NCBI GenBank assembly: GCA_003155135.1
Contig: PMFN01000022.1
Location: 78,684-142,683, forward strand
DNA length: 64,000 nucleotides
Source of the DNA: Acidimicrobiaceae bacterium
Lineage (GTDB): Bacteria; Actinomycetota; Acidimicrobiia; Acidimicrobiales; RAAP-2
Direction: 5' to 3'
Shown here: piece after piece, positions 27,029-34,926 of the stretch
How positions within the stretch are numbered: position 1 is the first letter of the stretch
Layout of the letters: every line of letters starts with the position of its first letter
The notes under the pieces: model-generated
The model's input: the letters and a program-made list of their open reading frames with translations, nothing else
Database searches by the model: none
What the model was told of the DNA's origin: nothing
Translations under genes and position numbers: made by a program

Positions 27029-28249
27029 ATGACAGAGCACCAGAAGGGACCAGCGGTCGCGGAGATGACGCACATCACGTCGCCGGCGGAGGTCGACGAG
27101 ATCCTGCGCTCCACCGACATCGCCGCCGACCTGCACAACCGGGACAGCTTCCCGCTCCTCGGCGGCAGCGTGCTCACGCTCACGCGCACCGAGCACCTCC
27201 AGCGCCGTCGCCTCGAAGCCCGGCTGTTCGCGCGCGATGCGCTGCACATCTCGGAGCAGTCGGTGCTGCTGCCGGCCGTGAAGCGCCGGCTGGCCGCGCG
27301 CACCGCACTGCGGACGGACCCCGTCGACCCGGTGGGCGACGACCTCTTGGTGTTCTCACGGATGGTGCTCGTCGAGATGACGGCGCGGCTCATCGGGCTC
27401 GACGGCGTCGAGGACGACGAGCAGCTCGAGCTGCTCTACTCGTGTGCCGAGCGCTTCGGGGAGGCGGCGTCAGTCGAGTGGGCACTGACCGACCATGGCG
27501 AGATCATGGCGGCCGGCCTCGCGGCGAGCGACGAGTTCGTCGAACGCTGGTTCGCCTCCAGCTACCGGCGGCGCCGGGAGCTGCTCGAGTCCGGCGCCGA
27601 GCTTCCCGTCGATCTGCTCTCGCTGCTGCTCGCCCACGCGAAGGAGCTCGACGAGGACGAGGTCCGCCGTGAAGCGATCTTCTTCCTGCTGGCCTCGTCG
27701 AGCACCACGACCCACGCCGTGCCCCATATCGCCTCAGAGCTCTTCGCCTGGCTCGAGAACCACCCCGACGATGCCGCCAAGCTCGGCGACGTGGGCTTCA
27801 TCCGCCAGGTGGTCAACGAGGGCCTCCGGATGCACCCGCCGGTCCCTTCCCTCTTGCGGCGGTCGCTGCGCGACGTGACCTTGTCGACCGGCAGGCACAT
27901 CGCCGAAGGTGAGTGCCTGGCCCTCGATCTCGACGCGGCGGTGCGTGTCGTCGAGGTGAGCGGTGAGGATCCCGCCGTCTTCAACCCGTACCGGCCCATG
28001 TCGACGGGCGCGCACCCCTACGGCTTCTCGTTCGGGGGAGGGCCGCACACCTGCCTCGGGCGGCCCCTGGCCACCAGCACGTCGAAGACCAATCCCGACG
28101 AGGCCGCATCTGGGTCGATCGTGGTCTTCATGCTGGAGCTGATGGCGGCGGGCATGCGGCTCGACCCCCGCACACCCCCGCCCCGGCGCCGCGCCGACAC
28201 GGTGGCTGACCGCTTCGAGTCGTTCCCGGTGATCTTCACCGCACTGTGA
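27029..28249 (+). CDS. Cytochrome P450 (copy 1, atypical I-helix)
   Basis: A 406-residue soluble bacterial P450. The haem-binding loop is FSFGGGPHTCLG with Cys342, and the K-helix ExxR is in NEGLRMHPP. The I-helix oxygen-activation motif, normally AGxxT with an acid before Thr, reads LLASSSTTTHA, so the acid is a Ser. After the Cys loop there is an extra hydrophilic stretch (ATSTSKTNPDEAASGS) where the L-helix normally begins. Hydroxylation may use an unusual proton path or the protein may do other chemistry. It starts at ATG; the VOC gene overlaps its stop. Confidence 0.92.
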   Translation: MTEHQKGPAVAEMTHITSPAEVDEILRSTDIAADLHNRDSFPLLGGSVLTLTRTEHLQRRRLEARLFARDALHISEQSVLLPAVKRRLAARTALRTDPVDPVGDDLLVFSRMVLVEMTARLIGLDGVEDDEQLELLYSCAERFGEAASVEWALTDHGEIMAAGLAASDEFVERWFASSYRRRRELLESGAELPVDLLSLLLAHAKELDEDEVRREAIFFLLASSSTTTHAVPHIASELFAWLENHPDDAAKLGDVGFIRQVVNEGLRMHPPVPSLLRRSLRDVTLSTGRHIAEGECLALDLDAAVRVVEVSGEDPAVFNPYRPMSTGAHPYGFSFGGGPHTCLGRPLATSTSKTNPDEAASGSIVVFMLELMAAGMRLDPRTPPPRRRADTVADRFESFPVIFTAL

Positions 28250-28743
28250 GCGGCGGCCCGTCGGAGGCGATCGGCGCCGTCCCCTGGGGCCGGACGTTCA
28301 GCCACTTCGGCTACGTCGTGGACGACCTCGAAGCGACGGCCGGGCGCTGGAGCGATACGTTCGGCTTCGAGTGGGCGCCGGTGCAGCGTCGCGAGCGCTC
28401 CATCCGGATGGAAGGCGCCGAGCAGTCCGTCGACCTGGCGGTGACGTGGTCCCTCGAGGGGCCCGTGCGGGTCGAGCTGCTCGAGGCCGTCGAGGGCACC
28501 GTGTGGGAGCGGCGTCATGGTCATCCGATCCACCACGTCTGCTACTGGGTCCCCGATCTCGCCACCGAAGGCGCGAGGCTGCTCGCTCTCGGATGGCGGG
28601 TCGAGGTCACCGAGCCCGGCCCCGACGAGGTGAACGGCTTTGCCTACCTGGTCGACACCGACGGCTTCCGTGTCGAGCCCAAGCCCGAGGACGGCAAGGC
28701 CACCATCGAGCGGTGGCTGGCCGGCGGTTCCCTCTACGACTGA
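28246..28743 (+). CDS. VOC (glyoxalase/dioxygenase-like) family protein
   Basis: A 165-residue vicinal-oxygen-chelate protein with two beta-alpha-beta-beta-beta units: FSHFGYVVDDLEATAGRWSD and IHHVCYWVPDLATEGARL. Likely metal ligands are the His residues in these strands and a Glu in DGFRVEPK. The pattern resembles methylmalonyl-CoA epimerase and glyoxalase members, so isomerisation or lyase activity on a CoA ester is possible. Its GTG overlaps the P450 stop (GTGA), so the two are coupled. Its 3' end overlaps the CoA-transferase gene on the other strand by about 10 bases. Confidence 0.82.
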   Translation: MSGGPSEAIGAVPWGRTFSHFGYVVDDLEATAGRWSDTFGFEWAPVQRRERSIRMEGAEQSVDLAVTWSLEGPVRVELLEAVEGTVWERRHGHPIHHVCYWVPDLATEGARLLALGWRVEVTEPGPDEVNGFAYLVDTDGFRVEPKPEDGKATIERWLAGGSLYD

Positions 28744-31067
28744 CGAGCCCCGCCGGCCGGCGGGGTGCCGATCACGCCGGCGTCGAGCAGCGCGTCGAGA
28801 GACGAAGCGTCGATGCCGGCGGCGCTGAGCACGGCCACCGTGCTCTCGCCGAGCGTCTCGAGTCGCCCGATCTGCGCCGGTGTCGCGGACAGGTCGATGG
28901 TCGGCCCGGTGTGGCGGACGTCGCCGATGCCGGGCATGTCGAACGTCCTCACCATCGACGGTGCGAGCGAACCCGGCTCGTCGAAGAGGAAGCGCTGCCA
29001 CGTGCCGTCGGCGACCACGCACGCCACGCCGGCCGCACTGAGCGCCGCCTCCCACGCGGCAGCCGGCCGGGTGGCGAAGGCCGACTCGAGGTCGGCGGCC
29101 AACTTGTCGGCGTCCCCGGCACCGAAGGGGTCCGGGTGGAGCGTCACCATGGATGGGTCGAGGGCCTCGGTCAGCCGCCGCCATTCCGCCGGGCGCAGGC
29201 AGGCAAGGAACACCCAGCCCTCGCTGGCCCGATAGAGGCGGTAGAGGGGCCCCAAGCCGTACTGGCCGGTATCGGGCTCGGGGCGCGCAGGCTTCCCCGC
29301 GTAGGAGAGGAAGTCGTCGGAGAAGAGGTAGCCCGCACTCGCCAGCATGGTGGTCTCCACGTACTGCGCCACCTCGGTCTGGTCGCGTTGTCGGATACCG
29401 AGCAGGATCGCCGCCCCCACCCCCAGCAGCGCGGTGTGGTCGGAGGTCTGGCGCTGCTGCGGCGGGTTCCCCACCCCCGCCTGGAGCACCTCGCCACCCG
29501 CCATCGCCGAGATCACCGGGTCGAATGCGGGCCGACGGGCGTCGGGACCGCTCGAGCCGAACGCGGCGGCGTAAACGTAGACGAGCCGGTCGTTGTGCGC
29601 CCGCAGCGTCTCGAAGTCGGCGCCGAGGCGCTCGGGCACGCCCGGGCGGAAGTTGTGGACCACGACGTCGGCGGTGGCCACGAGGGCGTGCAGCGCCTCT
29701 TGGCCTTCGGGGCGCTTCAGGTCGATCGCCACCCGTCGCTTCCCGCGCGTGATGCGCGCGAACAGCTCCCCACCGGTCCGCATGACGGGGTCGCCGCCGA
29801 GAGGCTCGACCTTGATCACCTCGGCGCCGAGATCGGCGAGGAGGCCCGGGCCGCCCGGGGCCGCCGCGTACATGGCGAGGTCCACGATCCTGAGGCCCGA
29901 CAGCGCGCCCTCGGCCGTCTGTGCCGGCTGCGTCGGCGGTGCCGCCCGATGCCCGCCGCGCCACGCCGGTGCATCGGTCGGGACCGGTGGACCGGGCCAA
30001 CGCCAATCGAGGCTCGACAGTGTGGCGAGCGGCCCGATCTGGCGCGACCGACCGACAAGGGGATCGTCGACGTCGACAACCTGCCCGTTGTGGCGGACCT
30101 GGGGGTTGTCCATGAACTCCTGGGTGGTGGCGAACAGCCCGTAGGCGGCGTCGTGCTCGTCGAGTATCGGGACCCATTCAGCCAGTGGCCGGGTGCGGTA
30201 GGCGGCATCGACCAGGTCGATCAGCGCGCGGCGGTCGACATCGCCCAATGACCACACGCCAGCGGCGAAGCGGGGGTCGGTGAAGTACTCGTCGATGCCA
30301 AGCGCGCGCATGAGGTTCTCGAAGATGCCGGGCCCGAAGCTGCCCGATTGGATCCAGCGCCCATCTGCGCACTCGGCGATGCGGTAGCCCGGCGCGTCAT
30401 TATGCGGGTCGCGGCCCTGCACCAGGCTGAGGGAGCGGTTCACATCGGGGTCGGGATGGCGCATGCCGTCATAGGAGTAGACGAAGGTCGACTGCACAAG
30501 CGACGTCTCGACGTGCTGGCCCCGGCCGCTCGTGGCCCGGGATTCGAGGGCGGCGAGCACGCCGATGAGGCCCAGCATGGCCGCACCGAAGACCCCCTTG
30601 GCGATGGCGTCGTAGACCGGGCCGTCGCTCCGGTAGCCGTTCTGGATCACGAACTGACCGCACTTGGCCGCCACGATGCCCTCGTAGGACCTCATGTCGG
30701 CATAGCGGCCCTCGGGTCCGAACCCGGTGATCGAGAGCACTACGAGAGCCGGGTTGAGCGCCGAGAGCGTCGACCAGTCGGCACCGAGTCCCTGAGCAGC
30801 GGAAGGGCGGAGGTTCTCGATCACCACGTCGCAGTCGCGGGCGAGCGAATGGAATGCCGCTCGTTGCTCTGCGGGGCGCAGGTCGAGTCGGTGGATCCTC
30901 TTCCCCCGGTTCCACTGGCGGTACGCGGGGACGTCATCGAGGGGTCGGCGCACCGGAGGCTCGATGCGGACGACGTCGGCGCCGTAGTCGGCGAGCACCA
31001 TGCCGACCAGCGCCGCCTGCCCGGAGGCGAGATCGAGCACGCGGACGCCGTCGCAGGGGAACGTCAC
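28734..31067 (-). CDS. Two-domain CaiB/BaiF CoA-transferase
   Basis: A 777-residue protein with two complete family III CoA-transferase domains in tandem: residues about 1-390 (DGVRVLDLASGQAALVGMVL) and 405-777 (GLRIVDLAMYAAAPGGPGLL). The second domain keeps the catalytic Asp in AFDPVISAMAG. The matching place in the first domain reads SYEGIVAAKCG, with Glu instead. Family III enzymes normally work as interlaced homodimers of about 400 residues, so this may be a built-in dimer with one altered site. It starts at GTG and overlaps the EthD gene (GTGA). It is third in a minus-strand operon after the aldehyde dehydrogenase and EthD genes. Confidence 0.9.
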   Translation of the reverse strand: MTFPCDGVRVLDLASGQAALVGMVLADYGADVVRIEPPVRRPLDDVPAYRQWNRGKRIHRLDLRPAEQRAAFHSLARDCDVVIENLRPSAAQGLGADWSTLSALNPALVVLSITGFGPEGRYADMRSYEGIVAAKCGQFVIQNGYRSDGPVYDAIAKGVFGAAMLGLIGVLAALESRATSGRGQHVETSLVQSTFVYSYDGMRHPDPDVNRSLSLVQGRDPHNDAPGYRIAECADGRWIQSGSFGPGIFENLMRALGIDEYFTDPRFAAGVWSLGDVDRRALIDLVDAAYRTRPLAEWVPILDEHDAAYGLFATTQEFMDNPQVRHNGQVVDVDDPLVGRSRQIGPLATLSSLDWRWPGPPVPTDAPAWRGGHRAAPPTQPAQTAEGALSGLRIVDLAMYAAAPGGPGLLADLGAEVIKVEPLGGDPVMRTGGELFARITRGKRRVAIDLKRPEGQEALHALVATADVVVHNFRPGVPERLGADFETLRAHNDRLVYVYAAAFGSSGPDARRPAFDPVISAMAGGEVLQAGVGNPPQQRQTSDHTALLGVGAAILLGIRQRDQTEVAQYVETTMLASAGYLFSDDFLSYAGKPARPEPDTGQYGLGPLYRLYRASEGWVFLACLRPAEWRRLTEALDPSMVTLHPDPFGAGDADKLAADLESAFATRPAAAWEAALSAAGVACVVADGTWQRFLFDEPGSLAPSMVRTFDMPGIGDVRHTGPTIDLSATPAQIGRLETLGESTVAVLSAAGIDASSLDALLDAGVIGTPPAGGARQS
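28748..28765. terminator. GC palindrome at a convergent gene end
   Basis: CCCCGCCGG-CCGGCGGGG is a perfect 18-bp palindrome just after the VOC stop and inside the last codons of the opposing CoA-transferase gene. It may act as a terminator for the P450-VOC transcript; no T-run follows. Confidence 0.35.
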
Positions 31068-31453
31068 CCGGTGGCCCGAGTGGCGGGATCGATGATGGTC
31101 AAGGCCTCGCCGAAGAAGATGGGTGAATTGGCGAGATCGATGAAGCGGCCCTCGTCCTCGGCGAGCAGCAGCCATGCGGCCCGCCCCTCGTCGGAGGAGA
31201 ACCGCTCCAGGGTGGACTCGAGGTCCTCGAACCACGCCTCGGCGATGCCGTCATAGGGGTCGGGCCCGTGGCGGGCCGCCTGCAGGCCGCGGTTCGCGCC
31301 CTCATGCACGGTGTGGATCTGGAAGTAGCCCACCATCCCGAGGGCGGAGGCGTTGGCGCGCACCAGTGGAGCGTGCACGTCGCGCCAGTAGGTGACGAAC
31401 TGCTCGTGGCTCATCTCCGGAAGCCGGCGGAGACAGAACGAGGCCCTCAGCAC
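31064..31453 (-). CDS. EthD-domain protein
   Basis: A 129-residue ferredoxin-like alpha+beta barrel protein. The EthD signature is visible in CLRRLPEMSHEQFVTYWRDVHAPLVR and the later YDGIAEAWFEDLESTLERF. Relatives act as accessory proteins or dehydratase-like enzymes in ether and polyketide-type pathways. The GTG at 31453 starts 16 bases after the aldehyde dehydrogenase stop, and its stop overlaps the CoA-transferase start, so all three are one operon. The precise role is unknown. Confidence 0.82.
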   Translation of the reverse strand: MLRASFCLRRLPEMSHEQFVTYWRDVHAPLVRANASALGMVGYFQIHTVHEGANRGLQAARHGPDPYDGIAEAWFEDLESTLERFSSDEGRAAWLLLAEDEGRFIDLANSPIFFGEALTIIDPATRATG

Positions 31454-31469
31454 CGCACGGCAGCCTGGA

Positions 31470-32945
31470 TCACGGGAGCGCCCACTGGATGTGCTGGGGC
31501 TCGAGGAATTCCTCGATCCCCCACCTTCCCTGCTCCCGGCCGATCCCGCTCTGCTTGAAGCCGCCGATCGTGGCGTCGGGCCGCAGCCCCCCACCGCCGT
31601 TCACCGAGACCGTCCCGGCCCGCAGGCGCGATGCGACGTCCAAAGCGGCGTCGGTGTGGGCCCCGTAGACGTAGGCGGCAAGACCGTAGGGGGAGTCGTT
31701 GGCGATGCGGACTGCCTCGTCGACGTCGCCGTAGGGGAGTGCGACCGCCACCGGCCCGAAGATCTCCTCGCGCGCGATGCGCGACGAGTTGTCGACGTTG
31801 ACCACCAGGGTCGGGTTCGTGTACCACCCCCGCTCCATCGGGGGCCGTCCACCGCCCGCCGCGATCCGGCCGCCCTGCTCCACGGCCTCTTCGACGAAGT
31901 ACTCGACGCTGGCCCGGTGCTCGGGTCGGATGAGGGGCCCGACGTCGGTGGCGCGGTCCCACGGGTCGCCGACCACGATCTCGTCATAGGCGGCGGCGCT
32001 GCGCTCCAAGAACTCGTCCCACTGCGGGCGGTGCACCAACAGCCGCGTCGGTGACATGCAGCCCTGTCCGGCGTTGCGGCTGTAGCGCAGGTGGATCGGC
32101 AGCACGATGGGGGCGAGCTCGGTCCCGGGGAGGACGAGCAAGGGTGACTTGCCACCGAGCTCGAGCATGACGCCAGCGAGTCCGTTCGCCGCCTGGCGCA
32201 TCACGTGGCGCCCGACGGCGGTCGAGCCGGTGAAGGAGACCTTGTCGACCATCGTGCTCTCGGTCAGCTGGCGGGCCACCTCTGCCTCCCCGGCGAGGAC
32301 GTTGACCACGCCCGGGGGCAGTGCGGCCTCGTCGAGGAGGGAGCCGAGCAGCAGCGTGGTGAGCGGCGTCCGTCCGGACGGCAGCAGCACGACGGTGCAC
32401 CCGGCGGCGAGTGCGGCACCGATCTTCGAGATGGCGAGCAGGAGCGGGTAGTTGTAGGCGGTGATGGCCGCGACGACGCCCGCCGGGCGTTGGGCGACCA
32501 CGCTCGCACTGGCCACCGGGTCGAAGTGCGAGCCGAGGTGCTCGTCGGCGATGCGGGTGGCCGCCTCGGCGTAGTGGCGCAGGTGGTTGATCGGGGCATG
32601 CACCTGGAGGCTCTCGGTGAGGGTGACCGGGGAACCGACTTCGGTGACGATCGAGCGCACCAGTTCGTCGGCGTGCGACTCGAGGACCTCGGCCAGCCGG
32701 TGGATGGCCACCGATCGCTGCGCAGGAGAAAAGCGCGACCAAGGCCCTTCGTCAAAGGCGTCGCGAGCGGCACGGATGGCGCGCCCGGTCTGGGCCTCGT
32801 CGGCGCCGGGGACCGACACGATGAGCTCTTCGGTTGCAGGGTTGAAGACGTGCAGGGGCGCACCTGCGCCCGTCTCTCGAACACCGCCGATCGTGAGCTC
32901 GAGCTCGCCGACGAGCGGTCGTACCGCGGTCGATTCCGTCACCAT
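31470..32945 (-). CDS. Aldehyde dehydrogenase (copy 1)
   Basis: NAD(P)-dependent aldehyde dehydrogenase superfamily member, 491 residues, oxidising an aldehyde to a carboxylate. The catalytic Glu262 is in MLELGGKSP and the nucleophile Cys296 in NAGQGCMSPTR. The cofactor block is SFTGSTAVGRHV. The C-terminal FKQSGIGREQG is the oligomerisation region. ATG at 32945 was preferred over the GTG directly before it because AGAGGAGG is then seven bases away. It is first in a minus-strand operon with EthD and CoA-transferase genes, divergent from a SnoaL-like gene. A plausible role is converting a P450/alcohol product to the acid that is then made into a CoA ester. Confidence 0.94.
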   Translation of the reverse strand: MVTESTAVRPLVGELELTIGGVRETGAGAPLHVFNPATEELIVSVPGADEAQTGRAIRAARDAFDEGPWSRFSPAQRSVAIHRLAEVLESHADELVRSIVTEVGSPVTLTESLQVHAPINHLRHYAEAATRIADEHLGSHFDPVASASVVAQRPAGVVAAITAYNYPLLLAISKIGAALAAGCTVVLLPSGRTPLTTLLLGSLLDEAALPPGVVNVLAGEAEVARQLTESTMVDKVSFTGSTAVGRHVMRQAANGLAGVMLELGGKSPLLVLPGTELAPIVLPIHLRYSRNAGQGCMSPTRLLVHRPQWDEFLERSAAAYDEIVVGDPWDRATDVGPLIRPEHRASVEYFVEEAVEQGGRIAAGGGRPPMERGWYTNPTLVVNVDNSSRIAREEIFGPVAVALPYGDVDEAVRIANDSPYGLAAYVYGAHTDAALDVASRLRAGTVSVNGGGGLRPDATIGGFKQSGIGREQGRWGIEEFLEPQHIQWALP

Positions 32946-32966
32946 CACGCGACCTCCTCTTTCACG

Positions 32967-32986
32967 AATCTATGCGTATGATAACC
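32967..32986. promoter_or_regulatory. AT-rich element, site B of a recurrent set
   Basis: AATCTATGCGTATGATAACC lies in the 117-base gap between the divergent aldehyde dehydrogenase and SnoaL-like genes. It shares CTATGCG with sites at 56416 and 51820 and TATGATAACC with the complement of the site at 44073. It is only weakly palindromic. Confidence 0.4.
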
Positions 32987-33062
32987 ACGGAGACGGGCCC
33001 CGGCTCGTGGCCGCGGGTGGCCGTTGTGATGCGACGGGAGAGATGCGGGGAGGAGAGCCGTA

Positions 33063-33527
33063 GTGGACGGCGACCGAGAGGCAATCGAGGCCCTTGTCTA
33101 CGGCTACGCGGCGGCCATCGATGCCGGCGACCTCGAGACCTTCGGGTCACTGTTCGCCGACGCCACCATGGCGATCGCCGGCTCCCCGGTCGAAGTGCGT
33201 GGCGCCGAGGCGGTTCGCGCCCTAGTCACCCGTGGACTCCACTGGTACGACGGCACGCCGCGCACGCGCCACATCACTACCAACCTCGTTGTCGCGCTCG
33301 GTCCCGACGGCGACCGCGCCATGGCGACGAGCTCGGTGGTCGTGCACCAGGCGCTCGCCGACTTCCCCCTCCAGGTGATCCTCGTCGCGCACTACGACGA
33401 CGAGTTCGAGCGGGTCGGGGGCGCATGGCGCTTCGCCCGGCGCGTGTTGACCTACGACCTCCTGGGCGACCTCTCGAGGCACTTCACCAAGCCGGTCCCC
33501 GATTCTGTTGGGTCCGCGGGCCGCTAA
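33063..33527 (+). CDS. SnoaL-like (NTF2-fold) protein (copy 1)
   Basis: A 154-residue NTF2-like protein of the SnoaL type: IEALVYGYAAAIDAGDLETFGSLFADATM is the usual first helix pair with the acidic cleft, followed by RHITTNLVVAL and YDDEFERVGGAWRFARR. Members include delta-5-3-ketosteroid isomerase-like and dehydratase-like proteins, and the conserved His-Ile-Thr-Thr-Asn stretch is typical. It starts at GTG after GGGGAGGAG. Its stop overlaps the end of the convergent cupin gene by a few bases. The substrate is unknown; in this island isomerisation or dehydration of a ring intermediate is possible. Confidence 0.82.
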   Translation: MDGDREAIEALVYGYAAAIDAGDLETFGSLFADATMAIAGSPVEVRGAEAVRALVTRGLHWYDGTPRTRHITTNLVVALGPDGDRAMATSSVVVHQALADFPLQVILVAHYDDEFERVGGAWRFARRVLTYDLLGDLSRHFTKPVPDSVGSAGR

Positions 33528-33952
33528 GGCTCGAGGCCGACCAGCACGACGCTGAGGGTGCTGCCCTCGTCACCGGCCAGCCAGCGGTGGGCGAGCCCAG
33601 GGATGAGCACCAGGTCGCCTGGCTCGAGCAGCACGCTGCCGGCCTCGAGGCCGAGTTCGACGTGTCCGCCGAGCACGGTGTCGCAGTCGATCGAGTCGGT
33701 GCGGTGCAGATCGATCGACGCTCCGGGGGCGTGGTGCACGAACCGCCAGCTGACCTCGCCGGGCCGGCAGTCGAGCGGTCGGAGGGGGGCCGAACGGGGG
33801 CGGTCCGCGAGTGCGCCACGCTCCGACGCGGAGGCCCAGACTTCGGCTGACAAGAGCCCGCGGCTCGCGCCCTCGGCGCCTTCGTCCAGCGCCTCGATCC
33901 GGTCGATGGCCGAGCGACCGTCGTCGTCAGTTCCGATGATCAGCAAGCGCAT
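33524..33952 (-). CDS. Cupin domain protein
   Basis: A 142-residue single-domain cupin. The barrel strands include SWRFVHHAPGASIDLHRTDSID and the second motif GSVLLEPGDLVLIPGLAHRWLAG, with the typical PGD turn. The start ATG at 33952 has GGAGG five bases upstream. It may bind a metal or a small ligand; only some of the usual cupin His residues are present. It is divergent from the SDR gene at 34078, with an AT-rich element in the gap. Confidence 0.8.
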   Translation of the reverse strand: MRLLIIGTDDDGRSAIDRIEALDEGAEGASRGLLSAEVWASASERGALADRPRSAPLRPLDCRPGEVSWRFVHHAPGASIDLHRTDSIDCDTVLGGHVELGLEAGSVLLEPGDLVLIPGLAHRWLAGDEGSTLSVVLVGLEP

Positions 33953-33987
33953 CGCAGCCTCCATTTCCAAAGTGCCGCTTGAAAATC

Positions 33988-34005
33988 CATGACTATGATC
34001 ATTAC
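33988..34005. promoter_or_regulatory. AT-rich element, site C of a recurrent set
   Basis: CATGACTATGATCATTAC lies between the divergent cupin and SDR genes. ATGA and TCAT form a 4-bp inverted repeat. The 14-base core differs by one base from the core at 55085 and by one from that at 26980. Confidence 0.5.
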
Positions 34006-34077
34006 ACTCTCGGTAGGGAAAGTTTGGCGTCCAAGTAACAGGATGCAACTTCTCACGACAATCCGAAGGAGGGGAAC

Positions 34078-34842
34078 GTGAGGCTTCGCGATCGGGTGGC
34101 ACTGGTAACTGCAGGTGGCTCGGGTATGGGCCGGGCCGGCTCACGGAGGTTTGCCCAAGAGGGGGCGCACGTCATCGTGACCGACCTCGACGAGTCGGCG
34201 GCCAAGGAGACCGCGACCCTGATCGAGGCCGACGGCGGCTCGGCCGAGGCGCACCAGCTCGACGTGCGGGACCTTGGCCAGATCACGTCGCTCTTCCAAG
34301 AGGTCGAGCGCACCCACGGCGTCCTGCACGTGCTCTACAACCATGCGGGCATCCCCGGAGCAGCGGGCCTCGACGTGACGTCCGAGGAGTTCGACTTCGC
34401 CGTCGACATCAACCTGAAGGGTGCCTTTTTCGTGGCGCAGGCCGCCGTCGACCTGTTGAAGCGCGCAGAGGGTAAGGGTTCGATCATCTTCACGGCGTCG
34501 ATCTCGGGCATCGTGGGCTCTCCATTCAGCCCGCTCTACTCGATGACCAAGGGCGGGATCGTGCTGCTGATGAAGTCGTTGGCTCTCGCGCTTGCACCCG
34601 ACATCCGGTGCAATGCGATCTGCCCCGGGCCGGTCGACACGCCGATGCTCCCGCAGTTCTTCGGGCGCGAGCCCGGAGCCAACGTCGCGGACCTCATGCA
34701 GGGCTTCCTGAGCGTCGTGCCGCTTGGACGACCGTCCCAGCCCGAGGAGATCGCCAATGCGGCGCTCTTCCTCGCATGTGACGAGTCGAGCTTCGTAACC
34801 GGCGTTCCGCTGCCGGTCGACGGCGGCTACATCGCCCGCTGA
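34078..34842 (+). CDS. Short-chain dehydrogenase/reductase (copy 1)
   Basis: Classical SDR, 254 residues, oxidising an alcohol or reducing a ketone with NAD(P). The nucleotide motif TAGGSGMGRAG replaces TGxxxGxG. The acidic VTDLDES suggests NAD preference. Also present are NHAGIPG (NNAG site), the catalytic Ser in FTASISG, and YSMTKGG for Tyr-x-x-x-Lys. It starts at GTG after GGAGGGG. It leads a long plus-strand operon: SDR, aldehyde dehydrogenase, FMN-binding protein, SnoaL-like, P450, thiolase-like, DUF35. Confidence 0.92.
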   Translation: MRLRDRVALVTAGGSGMGRAGSRRFAQEGAHVIVTDLDESAAKETATLIEADGGSAEAHQLDVRDLGQITSLFQEVERTHGVLHVLYNHAGIPGAAGLDVTSEEFDFAVDINLKGAFFVAQAAVDLLKRAEGKGSIIFTASISGIVGSPFSPLYSMTKGGIVLLMKSLALALAPDIRCNAICPGPVDTPMLPQFFGREPGANVADLMQGFLSVVPLGRPSQPEEIANAALFLACDESSFVTGVPLPVDGGYIAR

Positions 34843-34926
34843 CAACACGCATGTCCACAGCTGCAAGCAACGAAGAGAACCCAGCGACATGAAGCAAGCG
34901 AATCGAGCAGTGCAGGAGGAATGCCC

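Noticed and set aside
28018..30251. Two long open frames across the CoA-transferase region
   Set aside because: Both are antisense or off-frame shadows; the tandem CoA-transferase domains explain the stretch.
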